Source: Raineyella sp. LH-20
Lineage (GTDB): Bacteria > Actinomycetota > Actinomycetes > Propionibacteriales > Propionibacteriaceae
Reading direction: 5' to 3'
Assembly: GCF_033110965.1 (NCBI RefSeq)
Contig: NZ_CP137003.1
Location: 3,038,001-3,102,000, forward strand
Length of the DNA: 64,000 bases
Shown here: piece by piece, positions 8,507 through 16,175 of the stretch
How the letters are laid out: each line of letters starts with the position of its first letter
Position numbering within the stretch: the first letter of the stretch is position 1
Notes under the pieces: generated by a model
Databases searched by the model: none
The model's input: the letters and a program-made list of their open reading frames with translations, nothing else
Told to the model about the DNA's origin: nothing
Translations under genes and position numbers: made by a program

Positions 8507-9854
8507 GCTCGGGCTCGAGCAGGGCGCACCGCGCCCGCTGCACGTACGGTTCGGGCGGCGGGCCCGGATCTGGTCGTGGGTGTCGTACGACTGGGGCTCC
8601 TCGGCCTTCTCCGCGGTGATCGTCACCTTCGTCTTCGCCACCTACCTCACCGGGACGGTGGCCGCGAAGGACGGGGCGATCAGCGGGGCGACCGCGCTGA
8701 GCATCTCCACCGCGATCGCCGGGGCGGTGATCGCCCTCACCGCGCCGATCATGGGCCAGCAGTCCGACAGCGGCGGGCGACGCCGCAGCCTCGCCCTGTG
8801 GACCGGCATCGTCATCGCCGCGACCGCCGCCATGTATGCCATCCGCCCCGACCCGTCCTTCCTGGTCGCCGGCCTGGTGCTGCTCGGTGTCGGCACAGTG
8901 GCGATGGAGTTCGGCAACGTCTCCTACTACGCGATGCTCAAGCAGGTCTCCGGGGACGACGACATGGGCCGGGTGTCCGGTCTGGGCTGGGCGATGGGCT
9001 ACACCGGCAGCATCTTCCTGCTGCTGCTCGCCTACTTCGGCTTCATCGCCGAGGGCAACTGGTTCGGTGTGCCGTCCACCGACGGCCTGGGCGTACGGGT
9101 CGTCTGCCTGCTGGTGGCCGTCTGGTACCTCGTCTTCGCGGTCCCGGTGTTCCTGGCCGTCCCCGATCCGGCGCGTGGAGCCCGGTCGGTCCGGTTGGGG
9201 GCCGGCGGCGCCTACCGCACGCTCTTCCGCGACGTCCGCGACCTGTGGCACGACGACCCGGCGGCCGTACGATTCCTGATCGCCTCGGCGATCTACCGCG
9301 ACGGCCTGGCGGCGGTGTTCACCTTCGGCGCCGTCCTCGCGGTCAGCGTCTACGGGATGCCGGCGAGCATGGTGCTGATCTTCGGGGTGGCGGCCAACCT
9401 GGTCGCCGCCGTCGGCGCCGGCATCGGCGGGCTGGCGGAGGACCGGGTCGGCGCGCGGCCGGTGATCATGGCCTGCATCATCGGCCTGGTCGCGTCGGCC
9501 GTCGTGCTGCTGTTCGTCCACGGCACCGGCATGTTCTGGATCTTCGGCCTGGCCCTGTGCCTGTTCGTCGGCCCGGCGCAGGCGTCGTCACGGTCGATGA
9601 TGGCCAGGATGGCGCCGGCCGAGCGGCAGGGACAGATGTTCGGTCTCTACACCACCTCCGGCCGGGCGGTGTCGTTCCTCTCCCCCGCCCTGTTCGCGGC
9701 GTTCGCCGGCCTCACCCACCAGGACCGCTGGGGCATCGTGGCGATCGTCCTCGTGCTCGCCGCGGGCGGGGTGCTGTTGCTGCGAGTTCCGGCGGTCAAG
9801 GGAAGGTCCCACGCTGTCTTGGCCCGGACCGCTACGCTGGACGACGACCGGTAG
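8493..9854 (+). CDS. MFS transporter, UMF1/Atg22-like
   Basis: A 453-aa integral membrane protein with about 12 predicted helices. The opening SWVSYDWGSSAFSAVIVTFVFATYL is characteristic of the Atg22/UMF1 branch of the major facilitator superfamily, and the MFS loop 2-3 signature is GQQSDSGGRRR. Atg22 exports amino acids from the yeast vacuole; bacterial members have no established substrate. Overlap with the glycerophosphodiesterase gene suggests coupled expression and perhaps transport of a product or precursor of that reaction, which is inference only. Confidence 0.8.
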   Translation: MAGTELGLEQGAPRPLHVRFGRRARIWSWVSYDWGSSAFSAVIVTFVFATYLTGTVAAKDGAISGATALSISTAIAGAVIALTAPIMGQQSDSGGRRRSLALWTGIVIAATAAMYAIRPDPSFLVAGLVLLGVGTVAMEFGNVSYYAMLKQVSGDDDMGRVSGLGWAMGYTGSIFLLLLAYFGFIAEGNWFGVPSTDGLGVRVVCLLVAVWYLVFAVPVFLAVPDPARGARSVRLGAGGAYRTLFRDVRDLWHDDPAAVRFLIASAIYRDGLAAVFTFGAVLAVSVYGMPASMVLIFGVAANLVAAVGAGIGGLAEDRVGARPVIMACIIGLVASAVVLLFVHGTGMFWIFGLALCLFVGPAQASSRSMMARMAPAERQGQMFGLYTTSGRAVSFLSPALFAAFAGLTHQDRWGIVAIVLVLAAGGVLLLRVPAVKGRSHAVLARTATLDDDR

Positions 9855-9925
9855 GCGTGGCTCGGGGAACAACCACACCGTCGTACGCGTTCATCGGTCG
9901 TGCCGGCAATCCTAGGAGGTAGCAC

Positions 9926-10315
9926 ATGGCTGATCGTTCTCTGCGCGGATCCGGCCTCGGATCCAAGAGTTTCGAGGACGAGGTGGGTGTGGACTTCGCA
10001 CCGCGCCAGGAAGTGGGCTTCGACTGCCCCCAGGGACACCATTTCGAGATGACCTTCGCCGAGGAGGCCGAGCTGCCGACCGTGTGGGAGTGCCCGCGGT
10101 GCGGCCAGGAGGCCAAGCGGTCCGACGGGGTCGAGCCCGAGGTGAAGGAGGCGAAGCCGCCGCGTACGCACTGGGACATGCTCCTGGAGCGCCGTTCGCT
10201 CGCCGATCTGGAGGAGCTCCTCTCGGAGCGGCTGGAAGAGGTCCGGACCACCGGTGCGATCAGCACCGACGAGTACATGCGCCGGACCACCCCGCCGTCG
10301 AAGAAGCATCGCTGA
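9926..10315 (+). CDS. rbpA: RNA polymerase-binding protein RbpA
   Basis: RbpA binds RNA polymerase and the principal sigma factor and stabilises open complexes; it is restricted to actinobacteria. The 129-aa product has the N-terminal MADRSLRGSGLG tail, a core domain with CPQGH and CPRCG pairs (zinc-binding in some orthologues), and the strongly conserved PPRTHWDMLLERRSLADLEELLSERLEEVR basic linker and sigma-interaction helix. A TAGGAGGTAG ribosome-binding site lies just before the ATG. The C-terminal tail after the sigma helix is somewhat longer than usual. Confidence 0.95.
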   Translation: MADRSLRGSGLGSKSFEDEVGVDFAPRQEVGFDCPQGHHFEMTFAEEAELPTVWECPRCGQEAKRSDGVEPEVKEAKPPRTHWDMLLERRSLADLEELLSERLEEVRTTGAISTDEYMRRTTPPSKKHR

Positions 10316-10346
10316 CCGACACCGCTCGCCGACCGACAGCACGGCA

Positions 10347-10376
10347 CGAGCCCCGGACCACAGGGTCCGGGGCTCG
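10347..10376. terminator. bidirectional terminator between rbpA and ppm1
   Basis: CGAGCCCCGGACC pairs perfectly with GGTCCGGGGCTCG (13 bp) around the tetraloop ACAG, 31 bp after the rbpA stop and upstream of the convergent mannosyltransferase gene end. Confidence 0.8.
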
Positions 10377-10433
10377 TTCGTGTCCTGGCCACGTTCGTGT
10401 CCTGGCCACGTACGCGTCCTGGCCACGTACGTG
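10377..10433. repeat. 17-bp tandem repeat, three copies
   Basis: Three consecutive copies of TTCGTGTCCTGGCCACG (the third begins TACGC) follow the terminator, ending in the palindrome CACGTACGTG. It lies between convergent genes and has no coding content. Confidence 0.85.
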
Positions 10434-10447
10434 TGGCGTCGGCGCCG

Positions 10448-11263
10448 TCAGGAGGCCGGGGTGACCCCGCGCGGGCCCTTCCCGACCAGCCGACGGAGCT
10501 GGTCGCCGCGCCGCTTCACACCCCAGACGGTGGTCCGGGCCAAGGACTCGAAGAAGATGCTGCCGTCCAGCTTCGACTCGCCGTACTGGCGCTCCTCGAA
10601 GGTGATCGGCACCTCCACCACGGAGTGACCGGACTCGATCGTGTTGATCGTCATGTCGGTCTGGAAGAAGTAGCCGGCCGCGGCGATGTTGTCCAGGCCG
10701 ATGTCACGCAGCGTCTGGGCGCGGAAGACGTTGTAGCCGCCGGTGATGTCCCTGACCCGTACGCCCAGCAGGATCCGGGTGTAGAGGTTGCCGGCACGGG
10801 AGAGGTACTCGCGCGACTTCGGCCAGTTGACCACCCGACCGCCCGGCACCCACCGCGACCCCTTGACCATGTCGGCACGCTCCAGCGCCGCCAGCAGCAG
10901 CGGCAGCTCCTCGGGGCGGTGGGAGCCATCGGCGTCCATCTCCACCAGCACGTCGAAGCCCTGCTCCAGCCCCCACCGGAACGCTGCGACGTACGCGGCC
11001 GCCAGCCCCTCCTTGCCCTTGCGGTGCAGGACGTGGATCCGGGCGTCCGCGGCCGCCATCCGATCGGCGATGTCGCCGGTGCCGTCCGGGGAGTTGTCGT
11101 CCACCACGACCACATCGGCCGACGACACGGCAGCACGCAGCCGGCCGACGATCGACTCGATGTTCTGGGCCTCGTTGTAGGTGGGGATGCAGACCAGCAC
11201 CCGGCGTTCAGACCCCTCCGGGGTGTGCTGGGCGGTGCTGGTCCTGGTGGTGGGCTGGGTCAT
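10448..11263 (-). CDS. ppm1: polyprenol monophosphomannose synthase
   Basis: A 271-aa GT2 glycosyltransferase (DPM1 type) that transfers mannose from GDP-mannose to polyprenyl phosphate, giving the donor for lipoglycan and protein mannosylation. Visible are VLVCIPTYNEAQNIESIV, VVDDNSPDGTGDIAD, the metal-binding MDADGSHRPEELP, GSRWVPGGRVVNWP, and DITGGYNVFR. Only the catalytic domain is present. The Lnt-like acyltransferase half that is fused in some mycobacteria is absent. An AGGA precedes the ATG. It starts 9 bp after the stop of the upstream hotdog gene, forming a two-gene operon. Confidence 0.92.
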   Translation of the reverse strand: MTQPTTRTSTAQHTPEGSERRVLVCIPTYNEAQNIESIVGRLRAAVSSADVVVVDDNSPDGTGDIADRMAAADARIHVLHRKGKEGLAAAYVAAFRWGLEQGFDVLVEMDADGSHRPEELPLLLAALERADMVKGSRWVPGGRVVNWPKSREYLSRAGNLYTRILLGVRVRDITGGYNVFRAQTLRDIGLDNIAAAGYFFQTDMTINTIESGHSVVEVPITFEERQYGESKLDGSIFFESLARTTVWGVKRRGDQLRRLVGKGPRGVTPAS

Positions 11264-11272
11264 TGTCCTGTG

Positions 11273-11878
11273 TCATTCCTCGTTGTGGTCGGTCGCCGCC
11301 TGGGTGCGCGACCGGAGTTCCGCGGTGCGCTTCTCGATCTGTTCCCGAGCGTCCCGCGTCCACCGCAGCCAGGTCTCCTGGAGATCCCGCAGACCGGCCC
11401 GGGGATCGAGCTCCGGGCGGTCGGGGACCTCCGCCACCTGGGTGCCCCACGGCGCCGGCGGCTCCGGCAGCGGGTTGGCGACCACGACCGTCGCCGTCGC
11501 CCGGGCGACCACCAGCGGTCGTTCCAGCACGTACGAGGCGGTGGGGGCCAGCTTCGCATTGTCCTCGTCCAGGCGCTGGGCCTCGCGACAGATCACCCGG
11601 GCCTCCATGCCCAGCTCACGGCTGGTGCTGCCGACACCCACGACGAACGCCTCGACCTCCAGCACGTCCCCCGCGTAGATCGGGGCGAGGAAGTCGATCT
11701 CGTCGTACGCCACGACGGCACCCTCGTCGGCGTCGGTGCGGATGCACACCTCGGTGGCCGCATCGGACAACAGGGACATCGTGTACGAATGATCGACCTG
11801 GCTGCCCGAGTAGTGGGTGTGGTTGTGGCCGACGTACCGACGGTGGGTGACGGTGAGGCCGATGCGGGGATCGCTCAT
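11273..11878 (-). CDS. hotdog-fold acyl-CoA thioesterase-like protein
   Basis: A 201-aa protein. The first 115 residues (VGHNHTHYSGSQVDHSYTMSL, YDEIDFLAPIYAGDVLEVEAFV) match the hotdog fold of acyl-CoA thioesterases and 3-aminobutyryl-CoA ammonia-lyase-like proteins. The C-terminal half is Pro-rich and then basic/acidic helical, with no recognised domain. This start gives a normal N-terminus, although its ribosome-binding site is weak. Co-transcription with ppm1 is likely from the 9-bp spacing. The substrate is unknown; ammonia-lyase activity on a CoA ester is an alternative to thioesterase. Confidence 0.65.
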   Translation of the reverse strand: MSDPRIGLTVTHRRYVGHNHTHYSGSQVDHSYTMSLLSDAATEVCIRTDADEGAVVAYDEIDFLAPIYAGDVLEVEAFVVGVGSTSRELGMEARVICREAQRLDEDNAKLAPTASYVLERPLVVARATATVVVANPLPEPPAPWGTQVAEVPDRPELDPRAGLRDLQETWLRWTRDAREQIEKRTAELRSRTQAATDHNEE

Positions 11879-12009
11879 GGGACCACGATACCGGTCGTCA
11901 GCGCGGCGTTCGGCCCGGCTCTCCGCGCTGACGGGGAGGGATTCAGCAGGCCGACGGGGATGGATCGGCGGGCTGACGGAGGACACCCGCGGACGGCAGG
12001 ATGGACCCC

Positions 12010-12963
12010 ATGGCCCCGTCGCAGCTGCTCGTCGTCGACACCTCGTATCTCTTCTTCCGGGCGTTCCATGGAGTGCCCGGCACGCTCCGCAGCCCCTCGG
12101 GGGCCCCGATCAACGCGATCCGCGGCACGCTGGACACCATCGCCCGGCTGCTGGAGGACCGCCGTCCCAGCCACCTCGCGTGCGCCTGGGACCAGGAGTG
12201 GCGGCCCGCCTGGCGGGTCGACCTGCTGGCCTCGTACAAGACCCATCGGGTCGCCGCCGACGGGCACTCCGAGGAGATCCCCGAGGAGCTGCTGGCACAG
12301 ATCCCGGTGATCCGCCGCGCACTGACCGCCCTGGGACTGCCCGTCCTCGGTGCTCCCGCAGCGGAGGCCGACGACGTCATCGGCACCCTGGCCGCCCTGT
12401 TCGCCCCGACCGGTCCGGTGACGGTGGCCAGCGGCGACCGCGACTTCACCCAGCTCGTCGACGATGCGACCGGTGTCGGGTTGCTCACCCCGGTGGGGCG
12501 TACGCCCGGGTGGCGGGAGATCCACGAGGCGCAGGTCCGCGAAGCGTACGGCGTCGCCCCGGCGGCGTACGTGGAGCTGGCCAGCTTGCGTGGCGACAGC
12601 TCGGACGGCATCCCCGGTGTGCCCGGGATCGGCGACAAGACCGCGGCCCGCCTGCTGGAGCGCTACGGCGATCTGGCCGGCGTCCGGCGGGCCGCCGCGG
12701 ACGGAGTCGTCGAGCGGGGCGGGCTCACCGCCCGGCAGGCCGAGGCGATCCGGGCTGCCGCCGACTACCTGGACGTGGCGCCGCGGGTGATCCGGATCCG
12801 CCGGGACCTGCCGCTCGGGATCACCGCCGAGGACCTGACACTGCCCCGTACAGTGGCCGATCCCGCCGCCTGGTCGCAGCTGGTCGAGACGTACGGTCTC
12901 GGCTCCTCCGCCGGCCGGCTGCTCCAGACGCTCGGCCTGCCGACCCCGGAGGGCGCACGATGA
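12010..12963 (+). CDS. 5'-3' exonuclease (PolI N-domain-like)
   Basis: The 317-aa PIN/FEN-type nuclease corresponds to the N-terminal domain of DNA polymerase I without polymerase. It likely removes RNA primers or 5' flaps. Metal-binding acidic clusters are visible in LLVVDTSYLFFRAFHG, AEADDVIGTLA and ASGDRDFTQLV, and a helix-hairpin-helix DNA-binding segment in GIPGVPGIGDKTAARLLERYG. An ATG three codons upstream is possible, but GGCAGGATGG is correctly spaced for this one. The last base of its stop region overlaps the following gene (ATGA). Confidence 0.88.
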   Translation: MAPSQLLVVDTSYLFFRAFHGVPGTLRSPSGAPINAIRGTLDTIARLLEDRRPSHLACAWDQEWRPAWRVDLLASYKTHRVAADGHSEEIPEELLAQIPVIRRALTALGLPVLGAPAAEADDVIGTLAALFAPTGPVTVASGDRDFTQLVDDATGVGLLTPVGRTPGWREIHEAQVREAYGVAPAAYVELASLRGDSSDGIPGVPGIGDKTAARLLERYGDLAGVRRAAADGVVERGGLTARQAEAIRAAADYLDVAPRVIRIRRDLPLGITAEDLTLPRTVADPAAWSQLVETYGLGSSAGRLLQTLGLPTPEGAR

Positions 12964-13586
12964 CCTCGACGGGGCAGTCGGCTCCCGAACCGACGGCGAT
13001 CACCCGGATCGCGACCCGCTACGCCAGAGCGGGCCACGAGCACGAGTACGAGGAGCTGGTCCGCGAGATGTTCTCCCTGATGCGGGAGAAGCCGGGCTTC
13101 CTCGGTGCGGACCTGATCCCGCCCGAAGAGCCGGGCGACCCCTACCACGTGGTGGTCCGCTACCGCGACGACGCCGGGTTCGCCGCCTGGGACGCCAGTC
13201 CGGAGCGGGTCGGGATCATGGACCGGATGCACGCCGTCGCACTCGGTGAGCCCGTGCACCGGCGGCTGACCGGTCTCGAGGCGTGGTTCGAGCCGGCGGT
13301 GGTCCCGGCGAGCATGAACCCGCCGAAGCATCGGATGGGGCTGGTGACGTGGATCGGGATCTGGCCCACCGCCACCCTCGTCATCTGGTTGCTGAGCACG
13401 GTGCCGGTGTGGCCGGGTGGGCGGGCCCTGCTGGCGCCGGTGCCGTTCCTGCTGCGGACCGCGATCATCACGCTCTGCATCACCGTGGCGATGACCTACC
13501 TGGTGATGCCGCGGCTGCTGACTCCGCTGTTCAAAGGATGGTTGGTCGCCGGCGCGCGGAAGGCTGCGGCGAAGGCGAGACGGTGA
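12960..13586 (+). CDS. ABM-domain protein with C-terminal membrane helices
   Basis: A 208-aa protein translationally coupled (ATGA) to the exonuclease gene. Residues 12-100 form an antibiotic-biosynthesis-monooxygenase-type ferredoxin-like domain (ITRIATRYARAGHEHEYEELVREMF...GFLGADLIPP). Two hydrophobic helices follow (MGLVTWIGIWPTATLVIWLLS and a second ending ...TLCITVAMTYLVMP), with a basic tail. This matches a family of membrane-attached ABM proteins common in actinobacteria with no known function. The usual cytosolic ABM enzymes are heme or quinol monooxygenases. No catalytic assignment is possible here. Confidence 0.75.
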   Translation: MTSTGQSAPEPTAITRIATRYARAGHEHEYEELVREMFSLMREKPGFLGADLIPPEEPGDPYHVVVRYRDDAGFAAWDASPERVGIMDRMHAVALGEPVHRRLTGLEAWFEPAVVPASMNPPKHRMGLVTWIGIWPTATLVIWLLSTVPVWPGGRALLAPVPFLLRTAIITLCITVAMTYLVMPRLLTPLFKGWLVAGARKAAAKARR

Positions 13587-13600
13587 GCGTCCGGCCGGAC

Positions 13601-13648
13601 CCGACGCTCACCACCACCGACGCTCACCACACCCGACGCTCACCACAC
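13601..13648. repeat. 16-bp tandem repeat, three copies
   Basis: Three consecutive copies of CCGACGCTCACCACNC lie just after the ABM gene stop, in the 205-bp spacer before the convergent kinase gene. Apart from these repeats, the palindrome downstream and a CCCCCCGAAC half-site, I see nothing else in the spacer. Confidence 0.85.
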
Positions 13649-13723
13649 CGGCGTGGCCGACGGACGGGCTCACGGCGCGTGCGACGAAGCCGCGGGCTGC
13701 CGTCCGTCGGCCCCCTGACATCA

Positions 13724-13741
13724 CGATCCCCGTGGGGATCG
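13724..13741. terminator. palindrome between ABM gene and sensor kinase
   Basis: CGATCCCC and GGGGATCG flank a 2-bp centre. The position between two convergent genes suggests a terminator or cruciform, but the tiny loop makes a stable RNA hairpin less certain. Confidence 0.4.
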
Positions 13742-13791
13742 CCCCCCGAACACCGCAGACTCTAGGGGGCGCAGATCGGCCCTGAACAGGG

Positions 13792-15054
13792 TCAGGAGTG
13801 AAAACCCCCCGAACGGGGGGCGACGCTGCCTCTTGCAGGCGTACGTACCTCACTGAGCACGGGGATCTGCACGGTGACGGTCCACCGCCCGTCCTCAGAC
13901 CCGGCGCGGAAGTAGCCACCGAGCCGCAGGGCTCGCGACTCCATGTTCGCCAGCCCGTGGTGTCCTCCGGCACCGAGCAGGGTGTCGGGCTGCGCATCAG
14001 CGGCCCGCACCGTGTTGGACACCTCCATCGCGACCGTCTCCTCGGAGACCTGGACCATCACGTCCACGCCTGCTGATCGGGGCGAGTGCCGCAGGATGTT
14101 CGTCGTGCATTCCTGGAGGATCCGGATGCACTCGATCTGGATCGACGGCGACAGCGTCGAGGCGATCGCCGCGTCGCTGGCGACGCGGACGGTGCGCCCG
14201 CTGCTGCGCAGTACATCGACCAGGTCGGACAGTTCCTTGTCGAGGTCGATCGAGGTCGCGGCGTCGTCGAGCGGAGCACGGTTCTCCAACACGTCGACGA
14301 TGTGGTGCATGGCCATGATCGCCTCGTCCAGCGACGAGCCGACGGCCGCCAGGCCCTCGGTGGCGGCTGATGGTGCGGTCCGCTCCCGTACGGTTCCTCT
14401 GGTGACGGCGTCGGACGGGGCGAGCAGCTGCACCTGAAGTGCGGCACGGGTGAGGGCATGTCCGATCGAGTCGTGGATCTCCCGTGCCAGGAGCGACAGC
14501 TCCTGCTCGTACGACTGCTGTTCGAGTGCCTGCACGCGTGCCAACTGGTGGGCATGCCGGTCACGCTGGGAGAAGTATCGGCGGGCGAGGAGACCGATCG
14601 ACGTCGCCAGGAAGGCGACGGCGAGGATGAGCGCCAGGAATTGCACCCGGTGAGCCGGGTCGAACACCACCGCGGCGGCGGTCGTCCACGCCACTGCCCA
14701 CGCCCAGGCGAGGACCACCCAGTGGCGTCCGCCCAGCGCGGTGGTCGTCAACAGGCCGACCAGGATCAGCACCGGGGTCCACTCGTAGTCGGCCAGGGAG
14801 AAGGTCAGGACGATGGACGGCACCGTCGACACCAGGAGCCATCGGGGCGCCCACACCGCAAGGAAGAACGACAGGTAGGCGAAGCCCTCGACGGCGACGA
14901 CCTCGAGAGGTGTCCGGCCGCTGAGACCATCGACGGTGAAGAACTCCAACCCGATGTCGGCGAGGAGCACGGCCGCGATGAGCACGGTCATGGTCAACCG
15001 GAGTCTCCGGTCGGCGTGACCCATCCGCCAGCCGGGTGTCGGACCTGGGTGCAT
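13792..15054 (-). CDS. NarL-family membrane sensor histidine kinase
   Basis: A 420-aa kinase. Residues 20-157 contain about six hydrophobic helices with short loops and no extracellular domain. The HisKA_3 dimerisation/phosphoacceptor segment is LLAREIHDSIGHALT with H194, and the ATPase domain shows the N-box ECTTNILRHS and a G-box GHHGLANMESRA. This class phosphorylates LuxR/NarL regulators. The cognate regulator is encoded divergently about 400 bp away, and a 56-codon peptide gene ends 23 bp upstream on the same strand. The chosen ATG follows a G-rich GGGGGAG at short spacing; a second in-frame ATG ten codons later is possible. Six short-loop helices suggest the signal is sensed in or near the membrane. 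Confidence 0.85.
   Translation of the reverse strand: MHPGPTPGWRMGHADRRLRLTMTVLIAAVLLADIGLEFFTVDGLSGRTPLEVVAVEGFAYLSFFLAVWAPRWLLVSTVPSIVLTFSLADYEWTPVLILVGLLTTTALGGRHWVVLAWAWAVAWTTAAAVVFDPAHRVQFLALILAVAFLATSIGLLARRYFSQRDRHAHQLARVQALEQQSYEQELSLLAREIHDSIGHALTRAALQVQLLAPSDAVTRGTVRERTAPSAATEGLAAVGSSLDEAIMAMHHIVDVLENRAPLDDAATSIDLDKELSDLVDVLRSSGRTVRVASDAAIASTLSPSIQIECIRILQECTTNILRHSPRSAGVDVMVQVSEETVAMEVSNTVRAADAQPDTLLGAGGHHGLANMESRALRLGGYFRAGSEDGRWTVTVQIPVLSEVRTPARGSVAPRSGGFHS
13805..13820. promoter_or_regulatory. CCCCCGAACGGGGG palindrome within the kinase gene end
   Basis: CCCCCCG and CGGGGGG flank a central AA, matching the palindrome upstream of the response-regulator gene. It lies in the last codons of the kinase gene. 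A half-site CCCCCCGAAC lies near 13742. Confidence 0.45.
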
Positions 15055-15077
15055 GCTCCCCCCACTCCACGAGTCGC

Positions 15078-15248
15078 CTACGGACACAACCAAGGGAAGA
15101 GCTGGCACGGGCCGAGGGCACTCTCCCCGTCGGCCACCGACATGGTCACCGCGGCCCACGCTCCGGGCGCTGCGCCCGGCACGGGCGTGGACGGCTGGAA
15201 CGCGAACATCCACACGATGCCCAGTGTCGTGGCGATGACCATCTTCAT
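15078..15248 (-). CDS. small secreted-type peptide (56 aa) next to the two-component genes
   Basis: The frame encodes 56 residues: MKMVIATTLGIVWMFAF, then a Pro/Ala-rich stretch with AxA-type cleavage options (PGAAPGAWAA), ending in CQLFPWLCP, an aromatic octapeptide bounded by cysteines. The ATG has a GGGGGAC ribosome-binding site at good spacing. About 50 of 56 codons end in G or C, matching neighbouring genes. The kinase gene begins 23 bp after its stop. I recognise no family. A secreted or membrane peptide that informs the kinase, or a cyclic signal peptide, is inference from position and composition. It could also be a leader peptide or chance. Confidence 0.5.
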   Translation of the reverse strand: MKMVIATTLGIVWMFAFQPSTPVPGAAPGAWAAVTMSVADGESALGPCQLFPWLCP

Positions 15249-15394
15249 GACTGTCCCCCAACAGAAGATAATGACAAGAGAATACCGACCGGAGGATGTC
15301 CGGCGGCACCGGAGCCCCGACGCGGCTCGGCACCGTCGGAGCGCCCAGCCTGTTGGTCGAGGGAATTCTTCCAGCACTCGGCGCTGGAGCGGCC

Positions 15395-15410
15395 TCCCCC
15401 GAACGGGGGA
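15395..15410. promoter_or_regulatory. palindromic operator candidate upstream of the response regulator
   Basis: TCCCCCGAACGGGGGA is a perfect inverted repeat (7-bp arms, AA centre), centred about 40 bp upstream of the regulator -10 element. The same core recurs at the end of the kinase gene. The position suits a bound activator or autoregulator. Confidence 0.5.
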
Positions 15411-15442
15411 TTTCCGGTGGCCGTCCAGCAGGATCGAAAGGC

Positions 15443-15455
15443 TAGGCTCATCGGT
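15443..15455 (+). promoter_or_regulatory. leaderless -10 element of the response regulator
   Basis: TAGGCT is followed by 7 nt and the ATG, the spacing seen for leaderless starts. The same hexamer and similar spacing occur before the murA-like gene. No convincing -35 box is visible, which fits an activator-dependent promoter. Confidence 0.45.
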
Positions 15456-16148
15456 ATGGACAGGATTCTGGTCGTCGAGGACGAGGATGATCTGCGCGCC
15501 CTCATGGTCGACCTGGTCCGCAGGGAGGTACCCACCGCCGAGGTCAGCGGTGCCGGGTCCGGCGAGGCCGCCGTCGCCGCCTGCGACCAGCAGGCGTGGG
15601 ATCTGGTGCTGATGGACATCAGGATGCCGGGCATCGGCGGGGTCGAGGCGACCAGGCAGATCGTGGCCCGGCACCCGGACGCCCGGGTGGTGATGATGAC
15701 CAGTGTCGAGGACTCCCGCTCCGTACGTCTCAGTGTCGCCGCCGGGGCGCAGGGCTACGTGGTCAAGGGGCTGTCCGGGCAGCTGGAGGCGGTGGTGCAC
15801 CGGGCGCTCGGAGACGTCCCGGTGTCCGCCGAGGCCCTCGACTCACTGATCGACCACACCCGGCAGACCACCTATGCGTTGACGCCCGGGTTCAAGCCGC
15901 TCAGTGCGCGCGAGCGCGAGGTGTTCTGGCTGATGGCCGACGGCCTGTCCAACAAGCAGATCGCGCAGCGGCTGTTCCTCAGCCCGAACACGGTCAAGGA
16001 CCACGTCGCCAGCATCCTGGTGAAGTGCCGGGTCTCCACCCGTGCGGCCGCCATCGTCGCCGCCCGGCAGAACGGTCTGGTCGACCTCACCGAGCGCCCC
16101 AACGACCTCACCGAGCGACCCCGCGGCCGCCAGACCGGGACGTGGTGA
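15456..16148 (+). CDS. LuxR/NarL-type response regulator
   Basis: A 230-aa regulator. The receiver domain (residues 1-120) has acidic residues in VVEDEDD, phosphoacceptor D54 in LVLMDIRMPG, MMTSVEDS and VVKGLSGQL with the conserved Lys. The C-terminal LuxR HTH is LSAREREVFWLMADGLSNKQIAQRLFLSPNTVKDHVASILVKCRVSTRAAAIVAA. The tail carries a short repeat (DLTERPN/DLTERPR). It is transcribed divergently from the peptide and kinase genes and almost certainly pairs with that kinase. Targets are unknown; the flanking CCCCCGAACGGGGG palindromes are candidates for its own binding sites. Confidence 0.92.
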   Translation: MDRILVVEDEDDLRALMVDLVRREVPTAEVSGAGSGEAAVAACDQQAWDLVLMDIRMPGIGGVEATRQIVARHPDARVVMMTSVEDSRSVRLSVAAGAQGYVVKGLSGQLEAVVHRALGDVPVSAEALDSLIDHTRQTTYALTPGFKPLSAREREVFWLMADGLSNKQIAQRLFLSPNTVKDHVASILVKCRVSTRAAAIVAARQNGLVDLTERPNDLTERPRGRQTGTW

Positions 16149-16175
16149 CCGGGCCTTCGGAAGCCCGTCGGCGGC

